Source: Weeksellaceae bacterium
GTDB taxonomy: Bacteria; Bacteroidota; Bacteroidia; Flavobacteriales; Weeksellaceae
DNA: 40,911 nt
NCBI GenBank assembly: GCA_022013695.1
Contig: JAKLPS010000016.1
Location: forward strand, 1 to 40,911
Direction of reading: 5' to 3'
A model generated the notes under the pieces. The model searched no databases. It saw only the letters and a list, made by a program, of their open reading frames with translations, and had not been told where the DNA came from. The first letter of the stretch is position 1; the number at the start of each line of letters is the position of its first letter. A program made the position numbers and the translations under genes. Shown piece by piece: positions 33,416 to 40,911 of this stretch.

Positions 33416-34222
33416 ATGAAAGTTATAAAAATATCAACAATATTGCTTAGCAGCTTTTTAGCAACGGGTTGCGTTACCAATCCGGTGACGGGTCGATCCT
33501 CGATACAAATCGCAAACAATAGTGAAATTGCGATGGCGGCAGCCTCCGAATATAAAGCAACGCTTTCCAGCGCCAAAGTGGTTACTGGAACGGCGGATGC
33601 CAACAGAGTTAAAACCGTGGGCGCAAGAATAAAAAATGCAGCTTACAATTACTATAAGTCGATAGGAAGAGAATCTGCATTGGCCAATTACAATTGGGAG
33701 TTCAATCTTATCCAAGACCCCCAGCTCAATGCGTGGTGCATGCCGGGTGGGAAAGTGGCTTTCTACACGGGAATAATGCCGATCTGTAAAGATGACAATG
33801 GCGTTGCAGTTGTAATGGGACACGAAGTTTCTCACGCCCTCGCCGGACACGGCAACGAAAGAATCTCGCAGGCCATGCTAGCCCAATACGGCGGAAGTTT
33901 GATCGGAGGCTCTATGTCTAACAGTCAATGGGCAGGCGTTTTTGAAAAAGTTTACCCCGTTGGTGCGCAAGTAGGACTTTTGGCCTACGGGCGAAAGCAA
34001 GAGTCCGAAGCAGACCAGATGGGGCTGCAACTGATGGCGATGGCAGGCTATGATCCGCGAACCGCGACAGTATTTTGGAAAAGAATGGAAGCCTCTGCAA
34101 CAGGAAGCAAAACTCCAGAATTCCTTTCTACGCATCCGAATCCCCAGAACAGAATTGCAGATTTGAATGCCGAAATGCCAAAAGCTTTGACCTACTATAA
34201 AGCAGCAGGTGGTCAACTTTAA
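33416..34222 (+). CDS. M48 family metallopeptidase, lipoprotein
   Basis: 268 aa. The lipobox is ATGC (Cys19), followed by VTNPVTGRSS, a common start in this family. The zinc motif HEVSH is at residues 136-140 and the third ligand lies in ESEADQMG. It belongs to the BepA/LoiP-like periplasmic proteases that help outer-membrane protein quality control. The small TM protein gene follows after 25 bases and is probably co-transcribed. Confidence 0.93.
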   Translation: MKVIKISTILLSSFLATGCVTNPVTGRSSIQIANNSEIAMAAASEYKATLSSAKVVTGTADANRVKTVGARIKNAAYNYYKSIGRESALANYNWEFNLIQDPQLNAWCMPGGKVAFYTGIMPICKDDNGVAVVMGHEVSHALAGHGNERISQAMLAQYGGSLIGGSMSNSQWAGVFEKVYPVGAQVGLLAYGRKQESEADQMGLQLMAMAGYDPRTATVFWKRMEASATGSKTPEFLSTHPNPQNRIADLNAEMPKALTYYKAAGGQL

Positions 34223-34247
34223 ATTTATTAATTAGAAACATCACAAT

Positions 34248-34517
34248 ATGAAAAGTTTAGTAGTTATTGGTATCATATTATTGGGTCTCGGCGCCTTGCT
34301 TTTTTATCTGAATGATATGGCGATAGACTTGAGGGTTATTTATGGCGCTTTATCTGGGATAGGAATTGGACTCATTATCGGAGGCCTAGTTGGCTACGTC
34401 AGCAAGGGAAATGCGGTCAAAGAAGCGCACCTCAGACAGGAGTTCAAACAGCTTCAAAAAGAAAAAGCGGAGTTGGAAAAACAACGTCTTGAAAGCGCAA
34501 ATAACGGAAATCTCTAA
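34248..34517 (+). CDS. Small two-TM protein with coiled-coil tail
   Basis: 89 aa. Two hydrophobic helices (about 3-21 and 29-52) are followed by a charged coiled coil (AHLRQEFKQLQKEKAELEKQ). No family is recognised. It directly follows the M48 protease gene, so it may work with it at the membrane; that is inferred from position only. Confidence 0.6.
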   Translation: MKSLVVIGIILLGLGALLFYLNDMAIDLRVIYGALSGIGIGLIIGGLVGYVSKGNAVKEAHLRQEFKQLQKEKAELEKQRLESANNGNL

Positions 34518-34520
34518 TCA

Positions 34521-35366
34521 TTATAGACTTCTGATAAATTGGCCAGGCGTTGTTTTGGTATATTTTTTAAAAATCTTATTGAAATAGGTGATATTATTAA
34601 AACCTGTAGCATAGCAACTTTCCGCTATGCTTTTTTCTTGCGAGAGCAAAACGCATGCTTTATCGATCCTGTACCGGTTCACAAATTCGACAAAAGTGAG
34701 GGAGGTTGCTTTTTTGAAAAAGTTGCAGAAGGCTGGTTTTGTAAGATTCGCTAGATCAGCAGCCTGTTGGATATCGACCTCGTCCTGATAGCCATTTTCC
34801 ACATAGGTGAAAACGGCCTCCAGCCTATTTCTATTTCTGGAAACAATCGTGTAAGGCATTATTTCGGTATTTAGCAGTTCAAAATCCTCGGTTTTTGAGA
34901 GTTCAAAAAGAACATCAAGCAACATCAAATATCTTGTGTAGCCCTCTGCTTGCGTCATTCTTTCTAGTTTGGGGATGAGTTTCTTTTTGATTTCTGAAGA
35001 GAACAGAACGCCATACCTCGAAATTTCTAATAATTTTTTGATGGAATTGCTCTCGGGCTCTCCGTCTGGTAAAGATAAGATGTCTTCTCGGAATTGGATG
35101 ACCACTTCTTCGTGCGGATCCGTCGCATTGAGACCCAAGCCAGAATGTGGGATATTGGAGCCAATCAGCGCTAAGGCACCATCTTCAAAGTGGCTTTTGT
35201 GATAGCCAACGTGTCTGGTTCCTTTGCCTTTGAGGACGCAAACAATCTCAATTTCAGGGTGATAGTGGTACTGCCAATTGAGATCAGCAATCGGGATATC
35301 CTTGATATGCAGGACTCGGAAAGAGCTGTTGTCATCGGGAGAAATATGTTCAAGAATTACCTTCAT
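34521..35366 (-). CDS. AraC-family transcriptional regulator
   Basis: 281 aa. An N-terminal cupin-like sensor domain (YHYHPEIEIVCVLKGKGTRHVG, in part YHYHPEIEIV, and GSNIPHSGLG) is followed by a two-helix-turn-helix AraC domain (about 180-280) with DIQQAADLANLTKPAFCNFFKKAT (in part QAADLANLTKPAFCNFF) and CYATGFNNITYFNKIFKKYT in part GFNNITYFNKIFKKY. The effector is probably a sugar or other small molecule; its target is unknown. It is convergent with the small TM protein gene, with four bases between the stops. Confidence 0.92.
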   Translation of the reverse strand: MKVILEHISPDDNSSFRVLHIKDIPIADLNWQYHYHPEIEIVCVLKGKGTRHVGYHKSHFEDGALALIGSNIPHSGLGLNATDPHEEVVIQFREDILSLPDGEPESNSIKKLLEISRYGVLFSSEIKKKLIPKLERMTQAEGYTRYLMLLDVLFELSKTEDFELLNTEIMPYTIVSRNRNRLEAVFTYVENGYQDEVDIQQAADLANLTKPAFCNFFKKATSLTFVEFVNRYRIDKACVLLSQEKSIAESCYATGFNNITYFNKIFKKYTKTTPGQFIRSL

Positions 35367-35529
35367 TCCAGTTAATACTTATGTTGCGTAAAAATAAGCA
35401 AAACATATTAATATTGTTATGTTTTTTGTTTATGGAGTTACAAAATTATCCACCAATAGCTTCTACATTTGTCAGACAGAATCATTATCTCACAATAATG
35501 TTTTGTGAATTTTTAAGGTCTATATATGA

Positions 35530-35561
35530 AGAAGGCTGGGAATTAGTTTTTCCAGCCTTCT
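35530..35561. terminator. Hairpin after the beta-barrel gene
   Basis: AGAAGGCTGG and its complement CCAGCCTTCT form a perfect 10-bp stem around a 12-base loop. It lies 24 bases beyond the stop of the minus-strand barrel gene. The tail is not a clean T-run on either strand. Confidence 0.55.
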
Positions 35562-35585
35562 CTTATATTGAGGAAATAATTCTCA

Positions 35586-36221
35586 CTAAAAATTGTACCC
35601 GATCCCGAGAATGAACATACTTGGGCGGTTGTCATATCTAATTTCGGTTTCGTCGCCTGCCACTAGATCGGAACCTGAGTTGATGAATTTTCTGCTGTCT
35701 TCGGAAAACGCCCCTTCATATCTGGCATTGATGACAAATTTGGAAAGTGTTGCCTGAGCGCCGATTTGATAACCAACGGTCAGTTCATTTTTGACATCTT
35801 CTACAAAGCCTGAATAATTATTGTCAGTCGAAAGGTTGTAAGACGCAACCGGACCGACGAACGCTGCCAATTTCCCCAAGAGGAAATTATGACCCACCAG
35901 AACCGGCACATCTATCCGATTGCTCTTGGCTTCTATCTTCACGTTCCCTGTTGTTTCTACGGTGTTTTTGAAGGAGGTGTAATACACTTCTGGCATCACA
36001 AACCAGCCGCTTGCCGGCAAATCTATTTTCGCGGCCAAACCGACATTAAATCCTGCTGCGTTGTCTCCGTTGGAGTCTGCGGATGTGTTTATGGCACCCT
36101 TGAAGTTGTCCCAACTTGCAGATGAAGTGTTGATCAAGGCATTGGCTCTGAGCCCAAATGTTACTTGGGAATAGGCAAATGTACTTGCCAATATTCCGAT
36201 TATACTAATTGCTGTTTTCAT
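35586..36221 (-). CDS. Outer-membrane beta-barrel protein
   Basis: 211 aa from the ATG at 36221, which gives a proper signal peptide (MKTAISIIGILASTFAYSQ); a start 13 codons upstream would be inside the ABC gene without reason. The mature protein has alternating amphipathic strands (VTFGLRANALIN, GWFVMPEVYYTSF) and ends in MFILGIGYNF, a typical barrel closure with terminal Phe. It fits the OmpW/PorT-like barrel class (PF13568). It overlaps the end of the ATPase gene by 17 bases, so it is co-translated with the transporter and probably acts in the same envelope process. Confidence 0.8.
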   Translation of the reverse strand: MKTAISIIGILASTFAYSQVTFGLRANALINTSSASWDNFKGAINTSADSNGDNAAGFNVGLAAKIDLPASGWFVMPEVYYTSFKNTVETTGNVKIEAKSNRIDVPVLVGHNFLLGKLAAFVGPVASYNLSTDNNYSGFVEDVKNELTVGYQIGAQATLSKFVINARYEGAFSEDSRKFINSGSDLVAGDETEIRYDNRPSMFILGIGYNF

Positions 36222-37017
36222 CGTCTTCTGTTTTTTCATTAAGTAAAGTTGTTTGATCATTTTCCAACATAAAATCTCTGAGTTGCTTGAACAGTTCTGA
36301 TGAATAAACGAAATCGATCAGGTTTTTGTTTTTAGCTGTCGTCAGCATGCTGTTGTCTCCTTCCCATTCCTTGATTCCTAATCTGAGATAGAGGATTTTT
36401 TCGCCAATTGTCATCACAGAGTTCATATCGTGCGTATTGATAATGGTTGTGGTGTTGTATTCTTTGGTGATTTCCAGAAGTAGATCATCAATCACGTTCG
36501 AAGTGTAGGGATCCAAACCAGAGTTGGGCTCATCACAAAAGAGATATTTTGGATTGTTAACGATGGCGCGGGCAATGGCCACTCTTTTCTGCATCCCGCC
36601 GGAAAGCTCGGAAGGATACTTTTTATTCGCTTTATCCAGATTCACCCGGCCGATGACTTCCAACACTTTTCTCCTTTTTTCGCGGTAGGTCAAGTTTGTA
36701 AACATATCGAGAGGAAAACTGACATTCTCCTCCACGGTCATCGAGTCGAAGAGGGCACTGCCTTGGAAAACTGTTCCTATTTCCGATCGCAACACTTGCT
36801 TGTCTTCGCGTGACATCGTCATAATATCTCGTCCGTCAAATAGAATACTGCCGCTGGAAGGCTCATAGACGTTTAGAAGGGATTTGATAAACACGGTTTT
36901 CCCAGATCCACTTTGCCCGATGACCAAATTAACCTTTCCTGTTTCAAAAGTGGCGGTGATGCCTTTGAGAACCTCCACCTCATTGAAGCTTTTTCTAAGT
37001 TCCTTTACTTCTATCAT
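36205..37017 (-). CDS. MlaF-like ABC transporter ATP-binding protein
   Basis: 270 aa from the ATG at 37017; a longer form would run into the permease gene. Walker A is GQSGSGKT (residues 34-41), the signature is LSGGMQKRVAIARAI and Walker B is YLFCDEPNSGLDP, closest to MlaF. With the permease it would move phospholipids between the inner membrane and periplasmic carriers to keep outer-membrane asymmetry. The ATG overlaps the permease stop by one base (TAATG). A MlaD (MCE) gene is not present here. Confidence 0.92.
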   Translation of the reverse strand: MIEVKELRKSFNEVEVLKGITATFETGKVNLVIGQSGSGKTVFIKSLLNVYEPSSGSILFDGRDIMTMSREDKQVLRSEIGTVFQGSALFDSMTVEENVSFPLDMFTNLTYREKRRKVLEVIGRVNLDKANKKYPSELSGGMQKRVAIARAIVNNPKYLFCDEPNSGLDPYTSNVIDDLLLEITKEYNTTTIINTHDMNSVMTIGEKILYLRLGIKEWEGDNSMLTTAKNKNLIDFVYSSELFKQLRDFMLENDQTTLLNEKTEDDENSN

Positions 37018-37769
37018 TAGCTGAGTAGCATTTGGGTTAAGATTAAGTCCATAATAATAACGGCGATCATCGTCCAAACAACGGCTTGCGTGCTGGCTCT
37101 GCCTACCTCCAAAGATCCGCCTTTTACGTTATAACCAAAATACGCGGGAATCGTTGCAATCAAAAATGCAAAAGCGGCTGTTTTGACAAAAGCATACCAA
37201 ATAAAATACGTGGGCATATACATTTGAACGCCGGAAATATAATCGGCTTTCGTCCAGTTTCCTGTGGCAACGCCAGTAAAATAGCCCCCTAAGATCCCTA
37301 CCACAATACTGATTGCAATCAATATTGGATTGAAAACTACGCTGGCAACGATTTTTGGCAATATGAGAAAATTGGAAGAGTTGACGCCCATAATGTCTAA
37401 GGCATCGATCTGCTCCGTAACACGCATAGTGCCAATGCTGGACGCGATATAAGAGCCCACTTTTCCGGCAAGAATTACAGAAATAATGGTTGGCGAAAAT
37501 TCTAGAATCAAAACAGCTTTGGTTGCATAGCCCACGAAACTGGTTGGAATAGGAAAGGATGAGGCGCTGAAGTTATTGTACATCTGAATAGACACCACCG
37601 CACCAACAAAAAATGACGTAAAAAGCACCAAACCAAAGGAGTTGACTCCCAAGTCATAGAACTCCCTAACCAAAAGTTTGAGATAGACATTTCTTTTTTG
37701 TGGTTTCCTGAGTGCTTTGCCCAACAGCAAAACATATTCTCCTATGGATACAAATAGTTGTTTTAACAT
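37017..37769 (-). CDS. MlaE-like ABC transporter permease
   Basis: 250 aa with five to six TM helices. The segments FVGAVVSIQMYNNFSA, SFVGYATKAVLILEFSPTIISVILAGKVGS (in part LEFSPTIISVILAGKVGS) and RVTEQIDALDIMGVN are MlaE signatures. It is the membrane subunit for the ATPase encoded directly downstream, and the first gene of a three-gene operon. The -7 element lies four bases before its ATG. Confidence 0.93.
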   Translation of the reverse strand: MLKQLFVSIGEYVLLLGKALRKPQKRNVYLKLLVREFYDLGVNSFGLVLFTSFFVGAVVSIQMYNNFSASSFPIPTSFVGYATKAVLILEFSPTIISVILAGKVGSYIASSIGTMRVTEQIDALDIMGVNSSNFLILPKIVASVVFNPILIAISIVVGILGGYFTGVATGNWTKADYISGVQMYMPTYFIWYAFVKTAAFAFLIATIPAYFGYNVKGGSLEVGRASTQAVVWTMIAVIIMDLILTQMLLS

Positions 37770-37773
37770 AAAA

Positions 37774-37781
37774 CAAAAGTA
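37774..37781 (-). promoter_or_regulatory. -7 element (TACTTTTG) of the MlaE-like operon, four bases before the ATG
   Basis: Matches TAnnTTTG; only four bases separate it from the ATG at 37769, suggesting a leaderless mRNA. Confidence 0.45.
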
Positions 37782-37799
37782 GTTTTTTTCTTATGAATA

Positions 37800-39170
37800 T
37801 CAGCGCGCATTCTTGTCGCCGACAATTAATAAAAGCAAGGTCTTCAAGATGATTACAATATCCATGCTAAAACTCCAATTTTTGACATAAAATGAATCGG
37901 CGAGGATTCTTTTTTTCATTCCTAGCCTCATATCACCCTCGTCGCCACGGAAACCACTGACTTGCGCTAATCCGGTAATACCGGGTTTCACCATACTTCG
38001 CAAGCTATATCTGCTGATTTTTGGTTTGTAAAAATCGTCAACAAGAAGCATATGAGGTCGTGGCCCGACGGTGGACATTTCGCCCCGGAGAACATTGATA
38101 AACTGCGGCAACTCATCTAGACTGGTTTTTCGCAGAAATTTTCCTATTCTTGTAATCCTTTCATCGTTGAGATCTGTCGTCTTTTCAGAACAAGTTCCGT
38201 CGCACTTCATTGTTCGAAATTTAATGCAGTTAAAAACCTCATCGTGAAAGCCATATCTTTTCTGAACAAAAAATGGGGATCCTTTGGCGTCTTCTAATTT
38301 GATCATTATCATAATAAGAGGGAAAAGCCAAGAACAGATGCCCACCAAAATAATGACTGAAAATAGAACATCGAAGATTCTTTTGATAGTGACATTGGTA
38401 AAGAAATCCAATGGATACTTGGCTTGAGACAATATCGGAACGGTCTCTATATAATTGAATTCATATTCGAAAAAATCATTCTGAATGATGTTCGGCACCA
38501 GCGAAATCTTGACTTTATTAAGTTCTGCCTGGCGGAAAAGGTCATTCTCAAACGACTTTTCTAGGCAATGCTCTGACGGTAAGAAAATCGTGTAAATACC
38601 ATTATCTTTCCAAAACTTGATGATCTTTTGTAGGTTATAATCTTTCGCAGGATAGTCATAAATACGATAGCCATAATCTTTTCTTTGCTTGATGATCTCT
38701 TGAAGAATATCGGAAGAAGCGTTCTCGCCAATAAACATCACGTTGCGATGATTGATTCCGATGCTTCGCATATATTTCAACAGGAAATAGATAAAACTTT
38801 TAATCGGGATCACTACCAGGAGAAGAATTCCCGCCAAGTAGAAGCGCTCTGTTTTAAGAAAATTATTGTTGCTTACCTTACCCAAGAGAACGACGCCTAT
38901 AAAAAAGAAAAAAACATGAATAAGTATTCTTTCCAGAAAAATGGTGTAAGTCACGTTTCGCGGAATATGGTATAGTCTGGTTCTGCCACTCAGCAAAAGC
39001 CAGAAAAAACAAAGAAGCAAGATGGAGAGAAGGTTCTGCTCCAGCGATTCGGAATCATATTTTATTTCGAAATTTTGGAAGTAATAAAAACAAAAAACCG
39101 CCGCTACAAGAATCAGATCTAGTAGAATCACAAATGTTTTAAAATATCTGGAATATCGAAGGCGCTGCAT
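37800..39170 (-). CDS. Polyprenyl-phosphate sugar-1-phosphate transferase (WbaP/WcaJ-like)
   Basis: 456 aa. Four N-terminal TM helices (within residues 1-130) and a nucleotide-binding-like middle part (around RNVMFIGENASSDIL) precede the catalytic domain: a re-entrant helix (about 270-295), then RYGFHDEVFNCIKFRTMKCD (in part VFNCIKFRTM), TSLDELPQFINVLRGEMSTVGPRP in part LDELPQFINVLRGEMSTVG. It transfers a sugar phosphate to undecaprenyl phosphate to start capsule, exopolysaccharide or O-antigen units. No other sugar genes are adjacent. The -7 element overlaps the queE stop. Confidence 0.92.
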   Translation of the reverse strand: MQRLRYSRYFKTFVILLDLILVAAVFCFYYFQNFEIKYDSESLEQNLLSILLLCFFWLLLSGRTRLYHIPRNVTYTIFLERILIHVFFFFIGVVLLGKVSNNNFLKTERFYLAGILLLVVIPIKSFIYFLLKYMRSIGINHRNVMFIGENASSDILQEIIKQRKDYGYRIYDYPAKDYNLQKIIKFWKDNGIYTIFLPSEHCLEKSFENDLFRQAELNKVKISLVPNIIQNDFFEYEFNYIETVPILSQAKYPLDFFTNVTIKRIFDVLFSVIILVGICSWLFPLIMIMIKLEDAKGSPFFVQKRYGFHDEVFNCIKFRTMKCDGTCSEKTTDLNDERITRIGKFLRKTSLDELPQFINVLRGEMSTVGPRPHMLLVDDFYKPKISRYSLRSMVKPGITGLAQVSGFRGDEGDMRLGMKKRILADSFYVKNWSFSMDIVIILKTLLLLIVGDKNAR

Positions 39171-39174
39171 AAAT

Positions 39175-39182
39175 CAAAGTTA
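39175..39182 (-). promoter_or_regulatory. -7 element (TAACTTTG) of the sugar transferase gene, overlapping the queE stop
   Basis: Matches TAnnTTTG, four bases before the ATG at 39170. Its first three bases are the queE stop codon (39180-39182). Confidence 0.45.
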
Positions 39183-39812
39183 AGGAATGTTGAGATACTT
39201 ATGCGTTTGGATAGAGGATCGCCATTGTGGGTTTTCTAGAATGAAATCTGTAATTTTCGGATACATCACATCTCTTTTACTCCATTCGCTTTGAAGATAA
39301 AGTTCGCAATTTTCATTCACTTTATTACCCTGTTCTTCAGCAAATTTAAAATCATTTTGATTAAAGATGATCATTTTCAGTTCGCTTGCAACATTATAAA
39401 TATCCGCTAAGGGAAGTCCGGTCTTTTTAGGCGAGAGCGTGATCCAGTCGAGCTTTCCACTCATCGGATAGGCGCCTGAGGTTTCGATGTGGATGGTGCA
39501 ACCCAACTCTTTCAGCTTCGCGGTCAGAGTATCCAAATTCCACATCAGTGGCTCGCCACCTGTCAAAACGATGGTTTTACAATGCTTTGCCGCAGTTTCT
39601 GCAATCTCTTCCGTGTTCATTAATGGATGAAGTGTTGGATCCCAGCTTTCTTTGACATCGCACCAATGGCAACCCACATCACAGCCGCCCAAACGAATGA
39701 AATAGGCCGCTTTGCCAGCGTGAAAACCTTCGCCCTGAATGGTGTAAAAATGCTCCATCACGGGGAGCATTTTTCCTTCTTTTAATAAGATGTCTTCTTG
39801 TTCTTTAGTCAT
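39180..39812 (-). CDS. queE: 7-carboxy-7-deazaguanine synthase
   Basis: 210 aa radical-SAM enzyme. The iron-sulfur motif is Cys44-x3-Cys48-x2-Cys51 (GGCDVGCHWCDV), the short QueE form. FYTIQGEGFHAGKAAYFIRLGG precedes it (in part TIQGEGFHAGKAAYFIRL) and TGGEPLMWNL follows. It converts carboxytetrahydropterin to 7-carboxy-7-deazaguanine, the precursor of queuosine in tRNA. No other queuosine genes lie nearby. The sugar transferase gene follows at once, with a promoter in the overlap. Confidence 0.95.
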   Translation of the reverse strand: MTKEQEDILLKEGKMLPVMEHFYTIQGEGFHAGKAAYFIRLGGCDVGCHWCDVKESWDPTLHPLMNTEEIAETAAKHCKTIVLTGGEPLMWNLDTLTAKLKELGCTIHIETSGAYPMSGKLDWITLSPKKTGLPLADIYNVASELKMIIFNQNDFKFAEEQGNKVNENCELYLQSEWSKRDVMYPKITDFILENPQWRSSIQTHKYLNIP

Positions 39813-39827
39813 TATCCTCTCTCTAAA

Positions 39828-39849
39828 TCCCTCTCCAAAAGGAGAGGGA
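39828..39849. repeat. Perfect hairpin TCCCTCTCC-AAAA-GGAGAGGGA
   Basis: Nine-bp arms around AAAA, between folD and queE. Hairpins of this CCCTCTCC type recur between genes in many Flavobacteriia genomes, so it is probably a dispersed repeat that may also end the folD transcript. Confidence 0.6.
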
Positions 39850-39892
39850 CTTCTTCAGTTTCTCCTTAGTTGAGGCATCTATTTTTTATAAA

Positions 39893-40777
39893 TTAATCAT
39901 TATACACAGACGTTTTGTAGGCAATGATCGTGTTTTTCATCAGCATCGCCCGAGTCATCGGACCAACGCCTCCGGGAACGGGCGTGATCCAGCTGGCCTT
40001 TGCGCCGCAGCTTTCGAAATCCACATCGCCGGCGAGGTGGTACCCTTTTTGGGATTCATCATCTACCCTCGTGATGCCAACATCGATGATTACAGCGCCT
40101 TTTTTTATCATATCTCCTTTCAGGAAATTGGGATCGCCCAGAGCGGTTATCACAATATCGGCTTTCTTTGTATATTCTTCTATATGTTCTGTGTAAGAGT
40201 GCGTTAACGTTACGGTAGAATTGCCCGGGAAGTCTTTTCTTCCCATCAGGATGCTCATTGGTTTCCCAACAATACGGCTTCTGCCGATGATGACACAATC
40301 TTTACCTTTGGTTTCGATGCTATATCTCTCCAACAAAGTCAAAATCCCAAACGGCGTTGCCGGCAAAAAAGTGTCCATTTCCAGCGCCATTTTCCCAAAA
40401 TTCTCGGGATGAAAACCGTCAACATCTTTTCTAGGGTCGATTGCCATAATAATCTTTTCCTGGTCGATTTGCTTTGGCAAAGGAAGTTGAACGATGAATC
40501 CATCGACGGATTTTGATTTGTTTAGCTCATCAATTTTCTCCAACAATTCAGATTCTGAAACGGTGCTTGGAAATTTGATCAAACTGGATCGGAACCCCAC
40601 CTCCTCACAATCCTTGACCTTACTGTTGACATAGGCTGTGCTGGCACCATTGTTTCCAACTAAGATCGCAACAAGATGAGGCGCCCTTTTCTTTTGTGCG
40701 AGGATTCTTTCAACTTCTTCTTTGATTTCCGCTTTTACCTCTTTTGAAACTTTCAGTCCATCTAGAATTTGTGCCAT
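39893..40777 (-). CDS. folD: Bifunctional methylenetetrahydrofolate dehydrogenase/cyclohydrolase
   Basis: 294 aa, usual length. Active-site Tyr49 and Lys53 are in AYVNSKVKDCEEVGF; GRSRIVGKPMSILM binds NADP and PGGVGPMTRAMLM is the C-terminal signature. It interconverts methylene-, methenyl- and formyl-tetrahydrofolate in one-carbon metabolism. Only 23 bases lie between its ATG and the IS-like left end at 40801, so its original promoter is probably displaced and expression may depend on sequence in the IS. Confidence 0.96.
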   Translation of the reverse strand: MAQILDGLKVSKEVKAEIKEEVERILAQKKRAPHLVAILVGNNGASTAYVNSKVKDCEEVGFRSSLIKFPSTVSESELLEKIDELNKSKSVDGFIVQLPLPKQIDQEKIIMAIDPRKDVDGFHPENFGKMALEMDTFLPATPFGILTLLERYSIETKGKDCVIIGRSRIVGKPMSILMGRKDFPGNSTVTLTHSYTEHIEEYTKKADIVITALGDPNFLKGDMIKKGAVIIDVGITRVDDESQKGYHLAGDVDFESCGAKASWITPVPGGVGPMTRAMLMKNTIIAYKTSVYND

Positions 40778-40800
40778 TTTTGTTTTTTTTACTTTTTAGA

Positions 40801-40911
40801 ACCTGTTGTGCATTTAGGAATTAAATAAAAAAGAGATTGTTCAATTGGATAAAAATCCGTATATTTAATTGATTATCAAGTAATTAAATAAATGAACAAT
40901 CTTACTCAAAA
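40801..40911 (+). mobile_element. Second IS982-family element, left end only
   Basis: It begins ACCTGTTGTGCATTT, comparable to ACCCGTAGTGCATTA of the first IS, and is preceded by TTTTAGA as the first one is. Both elements share CGTATATT-NN-ATTGA upstream of the transposase ATG (1907-1921 and 40858-40872). The rest runs off the window, so the right end and target duplication cannot be seen. The copies differ enough to be distinct members of the family. Confidence 0.72.
40892..40911 (+). CDS. Start of a second IS982-like transposase
   Basis: Only six codons are visible (MNNLTQ), resembling MNNLDA of the transposase at 1940. The upstream layout also matches that element. Confidence 0.6.

Noticed and set aside
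1-40911. CRISPR array, rRNA or riboswitch
   Set aside because: No regularly spaced direct repeats, rRNA segments or recognisable riboswitch cores (including TPP upstream of thiL or preQ1 near queE) were seen.

Overview
The window looks like a chromosomal segment of a Bacteroidota bacterium of the Flavobacteriia, most likely Chryseobacterium-like (Weeksellaceae). The evidence is the protein families present (DUF4271 paired with HemD, DUF2809, several lipoproteins and outer-membrane barrels), AT-rich spacers without Shine-Dalgarno sequences, and repeated matches to the Bacteroidota promoter -7 element TAnnTTTG. The genus is an inference; no rRNA is present.

Positions 1-9197 look like accessory DNA, read almost entirely on the minus strand. 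At the left edge is part of a metal-efflux cluster: the N-terminus of a CusA/CzcA-type RND pump, a DUF3347 lipoprotein, a cysteine-rich TRASH-like lipoprotein and a Cys-rich secreted protein. An IS982-family element with a 7-bp target duplication (1862-2836) sits just upstream of the last of these. Next comes a mobilization/replication module: an unknown one-TM protein, relaxase MobA, MobC, an oriT-like spacer, a Toprim primase-like protein, an iteron-like spacer, a VapE/VirE ATPase and an excisionase-like HTH protein. An unrecognised three-TM protein and then tRNA-Asn(GTT) follow. The 3' end of the tRNA faces this DNA, as expected for an island in a tRNA gene, but no integrase is visible, so the other end would lie left of the window.

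Positions 9264-40777 are ordinary core genome: rseP, a pirin, cydAB, DUF4271-hemD, an oligopeptidase B-like peptidase with an apparent frameshift in a run of seven A, a histidine kinase/response regulator pair, an L,D-transpeptidase, a nitrilase-family amidase, thioredoxin, a CstB-like persulfide dioxygenase/rhodanese fusion, mutS between two similar small lipoproteins, a BaiN/HI0933-type flavoprotein, a thioesterase, thiL, an M48 peptidase lipoprotein, an AraC regulator, an MlaEF-like ABC pair with a barrel protein, a sugar transferase, queE and folD. A decayed four-helix-bundle (S23) gene bounded by 28-bp inverted repeats lies between the kinase and regulator genes. At the right edge a second IS982-like element begins 23 bp upstream of folD.

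The most unusual items are the S23 cassette inside a two-component operon, the iteron-like array and oriT candidate of the mobilizable module, the two IS982 insertions next to the same TTTTAGA sequence, the broken peptidase start, and three genes whose -7 element lies exactly four bases before the ATG, suggesting leaderless mRNAs. All calls are from reading the sequence; no database search was run.
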